DNA from: an uncultured Peptococcaceae bacterium | Lineage (GTDB): Bacteria > Bacillota > Limnochordia > Darwinibacteriales > Darwinibacteriaceae | DNA length: 6,939 nucleotides | Direction of reading: 5' to 3' | Assembly (NCBI GenBank): GCA_937988745.1 | Contig: CALKAR010000151.1 | Span: forward strand, 1 to 6,939 | In this document: positions 1 through 5,072 of the stretch, in pieces | Numbering within the stretch: position 1 is the stretch's first letter | How the letters are laid out: each line of letters begins with the position of its first letter | Notes under the pieces: generated by a model | Database searches by the model: none | What the model saw: the letters and a program-made list of their open reading frames with translations, nothing else | What the model was told of the DNA's origin: nothing | Made by a program: the position numbers and the translations under genes

Positions 1-717
1 CAAGAGATAGAAGCTTTCGGAGAAGACAAGGTCACCGCCACTATATCAGAATCAACAGAGGTGTTCCCACTAGATGTGGCAACTCATGTTATTGAGGATG
101 TACTGACTACCACAGCTAGGAACACCGCATGTTCTGACTTAGTAGTGTTTCTTTCTGGACCAAACGAGCTATGCTTCAGGTCTAGCGTCTCAACTATACG
201 GCCGTATAAAGGACACAGAGAGTCCGCTGAGAGACCCGTGCACTACCATGCACTAAAGGCATACCTACTCACCAAGCATAACGCTAATATGTGCTACTGG
301 CATGAGGCTGACGACGCTCTAGCTATGATGGCTAATGGTAACATCATATGCACTGCTGATAAGGACTTACTACAAGTTCCAGGTGTGCACTACAACTTCT
401 TTACTCACGAAGGAAGAGAGATTAGTCATCTGGAGGGAGAGTACAACCTCTTCCACCAGATACTTACGGGAGACCCTGTGGACAATATCCAAGGGCTGCG
501 GGGTATAGGCGAGAAGAGGGCAACCGATGCACTTGATGATGTTAAGGATGATCCGAGAGCCATGTATGCTGTGTGCTTAGAGATGTACACGGAGAGGTGG
601 CCAGAAGATCACCCGCTGAGTGGGGAGGAAGCATTCCAAGAGACTGCTGAGCTCGTGTATCTATTACGAGAATATGGAGATAGTTGGTCTAGTAGACAGC
701 GACAACATTATCTATGA
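1..717 (+). CDS. 5'-3' exonuclease, T7 gp6 / FEN-like (5' partial)
   Basis: This is a metal-dependent flap or 5'-3' exonuclease of the kind podoviruses use to remove primers and, in T7, to digest host DNA. The frame is open from base 1, giving 238 residues to the TGA, and the start lies outside the window. Counting from base 1, the visible signatures are SG-x(6)-FR followed by YKGHR (about residues 52-72, the 'FR..YKGNR' block of phage exonucleases), EADDA at 102-106 (acidic metal ligands), TADKDLLQ at 118-125, and TGDPVDNI plus GLRGIG at 156-170 (acidic ligands and the helix-three-turn-helix DNA clamp). A GTG at 61 could be called as a start, but it has no Shine-Dalgarno, and the preceding 20 in-frame codons plus the missing N-terminal metal-binding block argue that the gene begins upstream. 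The stop overlaps the next ATG (ATGA), suggesting translational coupling. The family call is firm. The gp6-like role is inferred. Confidence 0.9.
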   Translation, partial: QEIEAFGEDKVTATISESTEVFPLDVATHVIEDVLTTTARNTACSDLVVFLSGPNELCFRSSVSTIRPYKGHRESAERPVHYHALKAYLLTKHNANMCYWHEADDALAMMANGNIICTADKDLLQVPGVHYNFFTHEGREISHLEGEYNLFHQILTGDPVDNIQGLRGIGEKRATDALDDVKDDPRAMYAVCLEMYTERWPEDHPLSGEEAFQETAELVYLLREYGDSWSSRQRQHYL

Positions 718-1142
718 CACTTAAAAGAAAAGACTTCAGATCAAACTTTGAGTTCAACATTGCAAGAGTATTGACGACAAAGGGAATTAAGTTTGAGTAC
801 GAGTCACAATCATATGAGTATACCAAGAAGGTTTACAGACCTGTATGCCTTGAGTGTGGATCGAAGAAAGTGGTGAGCACACATAAGTACACACCCGACT
901 TCTTTCTACCTAACGGTATAGTTATAGAAACGAAAGGGAAAGTTACTCCCTCAGTTAGGACTAACTTGCTAGAGATCCATGAAGCCATGAAAGAGCAGGG
1001 CGTGGATTGGCGGTTAGTGTTTATGAGGGATAACTGGTTAACCAAGAAGAGAACAAAGAGACTATCTGATTGGGCAGAGGACAACGGTATTAAATACTTT
1101 GTTGGACGAATACCAGACGAGTGGTTAAAGGAGAAGAAGTAA
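714..1142 (+). CDS. Endonuclease I, T7 gp3-like Holliday junction resolvase
   Basis: The 142-residue protein belongs to the T7 endonuclease I family, which acts as a domain-swapped dimer cutting four-way junctions and branched DNA. In T7 it also degrades host DNA. The four catalytic residues align: E13 in SNFEFNI (T7 E20), D62 in YTPDFFLPNG (T7 D55), and E72 and K74 in IETKG (T7 E65 and K67). The segment GIKFEYE at 24-30 also matches T7 closely, as does the C-terminal block IPDEW at 133-137. Compared with T7, about 14 extra residues lie between FEYE and YTPDF and include a C45-x-x-C48 pair. ATG 714 is the only possible start, because an in-frame stop lies at 693 and no other start codon follows it. 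No clear Shine-Dalgarno is present, so translation is probably coupled to the exonuclease through the ATGA overlap. The TAA shares one base with the next ATG. Confidence 0.94.
   Translation: MTLKRKDFRSNFEFNIARVLTTKGIKFEYESQSYEYTKKVYRPVCLECGSKKVVSTHKYTPDFFLPNGIVIETKGKVTPSVRTNLLEIHEAMKEQGVDWRLVFMRDNWLTKKRTKRLSDWAEDNGIKYFVGRIPDEWLKEKK
1128..1133 (+). promoter_or_regulatory. Ribosome binding site of the mazG-like gene
   Basis: AAGGAG sits 8 nt before ATG 1142, inside the last codons of endonuclease I. It decides the start of the next gene against an in-frame GTG at 1121, which would lie upstream of this site and have no Shine-Dalgarno of its own. Confidence 0.75.
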
Positions 1143-1441
1143 TGTATAAGCAAGAAGAGATTGAACAATGGGCTAAAGAACGAGGCATCTATGATAGCAG
1201 CGACCTCATCTCACAAGCCCGTATCACTGTTGAGGAATCCTTGGAAACCCTCATGGCCTGTGAGTTAGGGGATACAGATAAAATTTCTGATGGCATAGGT
1301 GATGTATATGTGACCCTAGTTAACGTAGCGTACATGGCGGGTCTAGATTTAAAAGAGTGTATAGATGGAGCGTATGATGAAATCTCTCAAAGACAAGGCG
1401 AGATCAATCCGGAAACTGGTAAGTGGGAAAAGTATGCCTAA
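1142..1441 (+). CDS. MazG-like nucleotide pyrophosphohydrolase
   Basis: The 99-residue protein resembles the small all-alpha MazG-like NTP pyrophosphohydrolases carried by many phages, which hydrolyse (d)NTPs to monophosphates. Larger MazG proteins have been linked to ppGpp or aberrant nucleotide removal, but the substrate here is unknown. The metal-binding helix is visible as TVEESLE (E31, E32, E35), followed by DGIGDVYVTLVNVA (D50, D54), and then a conserved-looking tail with AYDEISQRQGEINPETGKW. The position three residues before D54, usually Glu in the EExxE...ExxD pattern, is Gly51. D50 next to it may substitute. The start is ATG 1142 (TAATG overlap with endonuclease I), with AAGGAG 8 nt upstream. 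A place between the nucleases and ribonucleotide reductase fits a role in nucleotide pool management. The family call is likely and the exact activity is uncertain. Confidence 0.8.
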   Translation: MYKQEEIEQWAKERGIYDSSDLISQARITVEESLETLMACELGDTDKISDGIGDVYVTLVNVAYMAGLDLKECIDGAYDEISQRQGEINPETGKWEKYA

Positions 1442-1586
1442 TAACTCTAAGGAGATAATGATAGCCCTGTTCTTCATGGTATCCTTTAGCATATGGGTAA
1501 CCTCGTGCTCTATCCAGCACAAGAAGTATAATCAGGCACCTTATGACCGGGAGGCTTTACCTCCCTATCCCTGTGAGTGTAAGTAG
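1434..1586 (+). CDS. Small putative lipoprotein, Rz1 / o-spanin-like in form
   Basis: I do not recognise a specific family for this 50-residue protein. It has a hydrophobic stretch from about I8 to W21, followed by V22-T23-S24-C25, which fits the lipobox [LVI][ASTVI][GAS]C. Residue +2 is Ser rather than Asp, which in Gram-negative hosts points to the outer membrane. The predicted mature peptide is only 26 residues and has a short proline-rich end (P43, P44, P46) and C47-x-C49. Short proline-rich outer-membrane lipoproteins are typical of Rz1-type spanins, but no recognisable Rz partner overlaps it. ATG 1434 overlaps the mazG-like stop by 8 nt and has only a weak GGGA. An in-frame ATG at 1458 has AAGGAG 3 nt before it and would give 42 residues with the same lipobox, so the start is unsettled. 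The stop (TAG 1584-1586) lies within the nrdA ribosome binding site. Confidence 0.6.
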   Translation: MPNNSKEIMIALFFMVSFSIWVTSCSIQHKKYNQAPYDREALPPYPCECK

Positions 1587-1589
1587 GAG
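1584..1589 (+). promoter_or_regulatory. Ribosome binding site of nrdA
   Basis: TAGGAG overlaps the TAG stop of the lipoprotein gene and lies 5 nt before ATG 1595. It supports that ATG as the nrdA start and couples nrdA translation to the gene before it. Confidence 0.7.
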
Positions 1590-1594
1590 TATAA

Positions 1595-3355
1595 ATGCAG
1601 TATTCACAACAAACATTAGCTCTTTTCGAGAACCACTACAAGCGTGGCGATGAAAGTATTCCAGATATGTTTTTAAATCGGGTAGCCCCGTGCTTTAGTG
1701 GCGGTAACGAAGAGTTAGCAGCCTTTCTGGGGGACGCCTTAGTTAAAGAGTGGTGGATTCCTTCATCCCCCATCATCTCTTCTGCAATTCGAGAGATAGA
1801 ATGGAAGGATGGTAAGCCTATACCCAAGACAAAGCTACACGGACAACCCATTGCGTGCTATAAGACCTACGTACCGGACACGGTGCCAGGTTTAATCAGC
1901 CACATGGAGGAGGTTGCGCACCTATCTGTAGCTGGTGGTGGAGTAGGCGGCCACTGGAGTAGTGTCCGTTCGCCTGACGACAAGAGCCCAGGCCCTATCC
2001 CGTTCATCAACACTATCGACCGTATTGTGTTGGCGTACAAGCAGGGCAAGACACGCAGAGCAGCGTACTCTGCCTATATGGATGTCTCTCACCCACAGAT
2101 TATGGAGCACATTAGCATCCGCAAGCCTACTGGTGGGGACATCAACCGCAAGAGTTTAAACTTGCACAATGGTGTTAACATATCAGATGCCTTCATGGAA
2201 GCTTGTATCAATAACGAGCCTTGGGATCTAATATGTCCTCACACCAAGAAAGTAGTTGACACTGTTAACCCTCGCGAGATTCTACAGAACATTATCGAGA
2301 CTCGCATGGTTACAGGCGAGCCTAAGATAGCGTTTATTGACACTGCTAACCGAGCCCTGAATCCGTTCCAGAAGAAGTTAGGTCTAAAGATTCACGGCTC
2401 TAACATCTGCAACGAGATCTTCTTACCAACTAACGAAGAGCGTACAGCAGTGTGCTGTTTGTCTAGTTTAAACTTAGCTAAGTATGACGAGTGGAAAGAT
2501 ACTCCTCTTGTTGATTATCTAGTTGAGTTTTTGGATAACGTTATTGAGTTCTTTATTACTCTAGCTCCAGACGAACTCGCTCGTGCTAAGTTCTCTGCCT
2601 CACGAGAACGCTCTATTGGTATTGGTACACTAGGATGGCACACATATCTACAGCGCAAGAGGATTCCATTTGAGAGCGCACTAGCAATTAGCGCTACACA
2701 TAGAATCTACAGCGACATACAGAAGAAAGCTATCGCTGCGTCTGAGCGTCTAGCGAAAGAGCGAGGTGAGCCGGAGGACATTAAAGGATCTGGCAGACGG
2801 AATGCCCACCTCATGGCTATTGCACCGAATGCTAATAGCAGTATGTTCTTGAACGTAAGCCCTGGCATTGAGCCGTACTTTGCTAATGTGTATCCACACA
2901 GAACTAGAGTGGGAACACATATGGTTATCAACCCAGTACTAGAAGAAATGCTAGAAGACTTCGGCATGAACACAGAGGAGGTTATCCACAGCATTGCCAC
3001 AAACAGAGGTTCTGTGCAACACCTAGATTGGTTGCCAGAAGAAGAGAAGGCTGTGTTTAAGACCTTTGAGGAGATAGATCAGTCGTGGGTTATTGAACAA
3101 GCAGCTGCTCGTCAGCAGTATATCGATCAGGGGCAGTCTCTTAACCTACGATTTGCTAATGAGGTCAAGAGAAGTGATGTGCTTGCTCTACACATCATGG
3201 CGTGGAAGAAGGGATTGAAAGGGCTGTACTATTTACGACACACCACGGGTATCTCCTCTGCTCTAGAGAAAGAGGAAAACCCAATCCACACAAAAGTATC
3301 TGTAACATTAAAAGATGTATTAAACAGCGAGGAGATTTGCATTGCCTGTGACTAA
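1595..3355 (+). CDS. nrdA: Class I ribonucleotide reductase, large (alpha) subunit
   Basis: NrdA reduces ribonucleotides to deoxyribonucleotides, using a radical delivered from NrdB. This copy has 586 residues, against about 760 in E. coli, and the catalytic barrel begins almost at once. The N-terminal ATP-cone that senses dATP is therefore absent. Key residues can be assigned by alignment to E. coli: C88 in PIACYKTY (C225), N270-C272-E274 in SNICNEI (N437, thiyl C439, E441), C287 in CCLSSLNL (C462), PNANSS at 411-416 (the phosphate-binding loop), and the radical-transfer pair Y545-Y546 in GLYYLRH (Y730-Y731). The tail C582-x-x-C585 is the usual shuttle to thioredoxin or glutaredoxin. The start ATG 1595 has TAGGAG 5 nt upstream. 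The gene's end overlaps nrdB. No frameshift or missing catalytic residue is seen. A second Cys, C288, sits beside the active-site C287. Confidence 0.96.
   Translation: MQYSQQTLALFENHYKRGDESIPDMFLNRVAPCFSGGNEELAAFLGDALVKEWWIPSSPIISSAIREIEWKDGKPIPKTKLHGQPIACYKTYVPDTVPGLISHMEEVAHLSVAGGGVGGHWSSVRSPDDKSPGPIPFINTIDRIVLAYKQGKTRRAAYSAYMDVSHPQIMEHISIRKPTGGDINRKSLNLHNGVNISDAFMEACINNEPWDLICPHTKKVVDTVNPREILQNIIETRMVTGEPKIAFIDTANRALNPFQKKLGLKIHGSNICNEIFLPTNEERTAVCCLSSLNLAKYDEWKDTPLVDYLVEFLDNVIEFFITLAPDELARAKFSASRERSIGIGTLGWHTYLQRKRIPFESALAISATHRIYSDIQKKAIAASERLAKERGEPEDIKGSGRRNAHLMAIAPNANSSMFLNVSPGIEPYFANVYPHRTRVGTHMVINPVLEEMLEDFGMNTEEVIHSIATNRGSVQHLDWLPEEEKAVFKTFEEIDQSWVIEQAAARQQYIDQGQSLNLRFANEVKRSDVLALHIMAWKKGLKGLYYLRHTTGISSALEKEENPIHTKVSVTLKDVLNSEEICIACD
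3329..3334 (+). promoter_or_regulatory. Ribosome binding site deciding the nrdB TTG start
   Basis: GAGGAG lies inside the nrdA tail codons, 7 nt before TTG 3342. The alternative in-frame GTG at 3348 would be 13 nt away, a poor distance, so TTG is preferred. Confidence 0.65.
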
Positions 3356-4298
3356 TTCTTTATCAAAATCAACTGGTGTCTACAAACCATTTACCTATCC
3401 ACACTACGTAGACGCTGCCGCTAAGCACGACATCATCTTCTGGCATGAGAAGGAGGTAAGTCTAGGAGATGACGTAGAGCAGTGGAATAACGGTACCATC
3501 TCCCCAGAAGAGAAGAGACGAGTAACTCAGATTCTTCGTGTGTTTACGCAGATGGATGCTGAGGTAGCCTCAAACTATTGCGACCACTGGATCCCATTCT
3601 TTAAGAACAATGAAGTACGCATGGCTCTTCTGTCTATTGCTCACCGAGAAGGTGTACACATGAGAGCCTACTCTTTATTGAACGATACATTAGGTCTTCC
3701 CGAAGAAGACTATGCAAAGTTCAAAGAGTACACGGAGATGGCTGAAAAGATTGACTTCATCGGAGTAGATGGGATAGGATCGGCAGAGGATATGGCATTC
3801 AGTATCCACCGCACAGTGTTCTCTGAGGGTGTACTGCTGTTTGCTGCCTTCGCTATGCTGCTAAGTCCTAACCGATTCGGTCGCTTACGTGGTATCAGCA
3901 CTATCGCCGAGTGGTCACTACGAGACGAGAGTCAGCACGTAGCTATTATGTCTAAGTTAGCACGAGACTTCCGTGAGGAGCAGGGCATAGAGGGAGAGTA
4001 CTTAGAGAAAGGAACATATGCACTTGCTCTGGATGCTGTAGCAGCGGAGGACAACTTCATTGATTTAGTGTACTCTGAATCCGAAGACCCTGACCTGTCT
4101 CGCGAAGACTTGAAACAGTATATCAGGTACATCGCGGACATCCGTCTTGAGCAGTTAGGATACAACAAGATGTTTCACGCATCTAATCCATTAAAGTGGA
4201 TTGATATGCAGCTAATGGAGGGATTGACCAACTTCTTTGAGGGAACCACTACAGAGTACCAAGCTGGTGGAGGTCTCGTAGGAGAGTGGGAATGGTAA
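3342..4298 (+). CDS. nrdB: Class I ribonucleotide reductase, small (beta) subunit
   Basis: NrdB carries the di-metal centre and the tyrosyl radical needed by NrdA. The protein has 318 residues. All expected ligands are visible: D72 in FTQMDAEV, E103 and H106 in HREGVHMRAY, E162 in VFSEGVLLF, and E196 and H199 in RDESQHV. The radical tyrosine is Y110, four residues after H106 as in E. coli (H118/Y122). W34 in IIFWHEKEV matches E. coli W48 of the radical pathway, and Y306 near the C-terminus could play the Y356 role (inferred). A Tyr-containing site points to a conventional Fe-Fe-Tyr (class Ia-like) cofactor, not the Tyr-less class Ic type. The FTQ-x-D helix is of the kind seen in phage NrdB. 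The likely start is TTG 3342, overlapping the nrdA stop by 14 nt with GAGGAG 7 nt upstream. The overlap supports equal, coupled synthesis of the two subunits. Confidence 0.95.
   Translation: MPVTNSLSKSTGVYKPFTYPHYVDAAAKHDIIFWHEKEVSLGDDVEQWNNGTISPEEKRRVTQILRVFTQMDAEVASNYCDHWIPFFKNNEVRMALLSIAHREGVHMRAYSLLNDTLGLPEEDYAKFKEYTEMAEKIDFIGVDGIGSAEDMAFSIHRTVFSEGVLLFAAFAMLLSPNRFGRLRGISTIAEWSLRDESQHVAIMSKLARDFREEQGIEGEYLEKGTYALALDAVAAEDNFIDLVYSESEDPDLSREDLKQYIRYIADIRLEQLGYNKMFHASNPLKWIDMQLMEGLTNFFEGTTTEYQAGGGLVGEWEW
4280..4284 (+). promoter_or_regulatory. Shine-Dalgarno-like site before the nested micro-ORF
   Basis: AGGAG within the last nrdB codons lies 7 nt before ATG 4292. Spacing is ideal, but GGAG can arise by chance in Gly-Glu codons, so it only moderately supports the ORF that follows. 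Confidence 0.4.
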
Positions 4299-4477
4299 CC
4301 AACCTTCTATTCGTACTAATAGTTTTAATACCTTTTATTTTGGAGATACATTATGCAATCAGTAGACAATCGATTTCTCGCAAAGCGCTTCGTAGCAACG
4401 TACGATCAACAGGGCCCTCTAGCAGCGGGGCAGGAGCTTCGTCACAATTTGTCACAACAAGGTCTAACACCCGATGA
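4292..4477 (+). CDS. Possible tiny membrane protein overlapping two genes
   Basis: This 61-codon ORF begins at ATG 4292, overlapping the nrdB TAA by 7 nt, and runs through the 54-nt gap into the first half of the next gene in another frame. Residues 2-20 form a strongly hydrophobic segment (LLFVLIVLIPFIL) that could be a membrane anchor or signal-anchor. The rest is basic and rich in Ser and Arg, with no hydrophobic core, and is constrained by the frame of the 80-residue gene. A well-spaced AGGAG, the hydrophobic start and the way it fills the only gap in this operon favour a real gene. The 125-nt overlap with a better supported gene and a low-complexity tail argue against it. I recognise no family. 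It could be a small inner-membrane lysis factor, but nothing proves it. If it is not a gene, the 4299-4352 gap holds only AT-rich sequence without a clear promoter. Confidence 0.38.
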   Translation: MVTNLLFVLIVLIPFILEIHYAISRQSISRKALRSNVRSTGPSSSGAGASSQFVTTRSNTR

Positions 4478-4595
4478 AATTCTAGAGTGGGTTGAGAACA
4501 ACAAGGACTTAGTTCACAAAGAGTTCATCGAGGCTGGGTGGGTGGCTACTAACTCTGATCCAGCTGAGGTAGTTGAGCTGGAGACGCATTTGTAA
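4353..4595 (+). CDS. Hypothetical 80-residue acidic protein
   Basis: I do not recognise this protein. It has 80 residues, no membrane segment, no cysteine and an acidic second half. It is probably helical, with segments around FLAKRFVATYDQ (8-19) and LTPDEILEWVENNKDLVHKEF (about 38-58). Short phage proteins of this kind are often small regulators or host-takeover factors, but no motif supports either role. ATG 4353 is preceded by GGAG with 7 nt spacing, the only start in this frame after the stops that follow nrdB. Its TAA overlaps the ATG of the next gene by one base (TAATG), so it is probably co-translated with the membrane protein. It lies after a 54-nt gap, the largest in the plus-strand run, which is AT-rich and could hold a weak promoter, though I cannot define one. 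Confidence 0.72.
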   Translation: MQSVDNRFLAKRFVATYDQQGPLAAGQELRHNLSQQGLTPDEILEWVENNKDLVHKEFIEAGWVATNSDPAEVVELETHL

Positions 4596-5032
4596 TGCCT
4601 GTAGAGTTACTTACTCTCGCTATCAGCACGCTAGGAGGTAGCGTTCTTAGGATCTGGGGCTTGAATCAACAGATGAAACAAGAGCAACACCTACGGATGA
4701 TGGATGTCATGAACTCTGTCAAGGAGGAGCGTGAGGATATACGGGAAGTGGGTTCTGAAAGATTCCAATGGACACAGATGATAATAGCTTTGTCGGTAGT
4801 ACTGTCTGTAATAGTGCTACCCAAGCTACTACCACTGATAGCTCCTTGGGTTCCTGTAACAGTAGGATGGACCACTACATCATCAGGTGGATTCTGGCCT
4901 TTTGTATCTGAGTCCACAGGGCTAACATGGCACGTAGCTAGGGGTCTTGTATTGACCCCTCTAGATACACACCTAGTATCAGCTATCGCTGGCCTATACT
5001 TTGGAGGATCTTTAATTGGAAGATACAGATAA
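4595..5032 (+). CDS. Membrane protein with holin-like topology
   Basis: The 145-residue protein has a hydrophobic or amphipathic N-terminal helix (about 3-22), a highly charged helical region (about 24-57), a long hydrophobic segment at 62-85 beginning QMIIALSVVLSVIV, a Trp/Ser/Gly-rich loop (86-105), and a last hydrophobic stretch at about 127-142 ending in the basic GRYR. The pattern of an N-terminal hydrophobic helix, a charged linker and then one or two membrane spans, with a short basic tail, resembles three-span phage holins such as the gene-transfer-agent type. I cannot confirm homology, and a structural or ejection-related membrane protein remains possible. ATG 4595 overlaps the previous stop. 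A GGAG lies 11 nt upstream, rather far, so coupling is likely. It is the last plus-strand gene before the terminator, at the edge of the replication arm. A 7-bp hairpin lies inside its coding sequence at 4940-4960. Confidence 0.7.
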   Translation: MPVELLTLAISTLGGSVLRIWGLNQQMKQEQHLRMMDVMNSVKEEREDIREVGSERFQWTQMIIALSVVLSVIVLPKLLPLIAPWVPVTVGWTTTSSGGFWPFVSESTGLTWHVARGLVLTPLDTHLVSAIAGLYFGGSLIGRYR

Positions 5033-5047
5033 AAATAACAAATAAAA

Positions 5048-5068
5048 AAGGGGCCGCAATGGCCCCTT
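5048..5068. terminator. Bidirectional Rho-independent terminator at a convergent junction
   Basis: AAGGGGCC pairs perfectly with GGCCCCTT across a 5-nt loop (GCAAT), an 8-bp stem with a strong GC core. It lies 15 nt after the plus-strand stop and 4 nt after the minus-strand stop. On the minus strand the hairpin is followed by an uninterrupted run of T (from the A-run at 5044-5049), a textbook U-tract. On the plus strand it is followed by a weaker T-rich stretch, TTATCTTTAT. It therefore serves the minus gene best and probably both. Confidence 0.88.
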
Positions 5069-5072
5069 ATCT

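Noticed and set aside
61..63. GTG as the start of the exonuclease
   Set aside because: No Shine-Dalgarno precedes it, the frame stays open to base 1, and a protein starting here would lack the N-terminal metal-binding part of the family.
1121..1123. GTG as the start of the MazG-like protein
   Set aside because: The AAGGAG site lies downstream of it and is well spaced for ATG 1142.
833..1168. Minus-strand ORF of 111 codons
   Set aside because: It lies antisense to endonuclease I, whose catalytic motifs are clear. Its protein has no recognisable feature or start signal.
1365..1433. Longer start (ATG 1365) for the small lipoprotein
   Set aside because: It would add a 23-residue basic leader before the signal segment and overlap the mazG-like gene by 77 nt. 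It is unlikely for a lipoprotein signal.
2707..3000. Minus-strand ORF within nrdA
   Set aside because: It is a shadow of the conserved NrdA reading frame, and all catalytic blocks of NrdA are intact on the plus strand.
4299..4352. Promoter in the AT-rich gap after nrdB
   Set aside because: TAATAG- and TTTAAT-like hexamers occur, but there is no matching -35 box at proper spacing and no repeated phage promoter motif elsewhere in the window.
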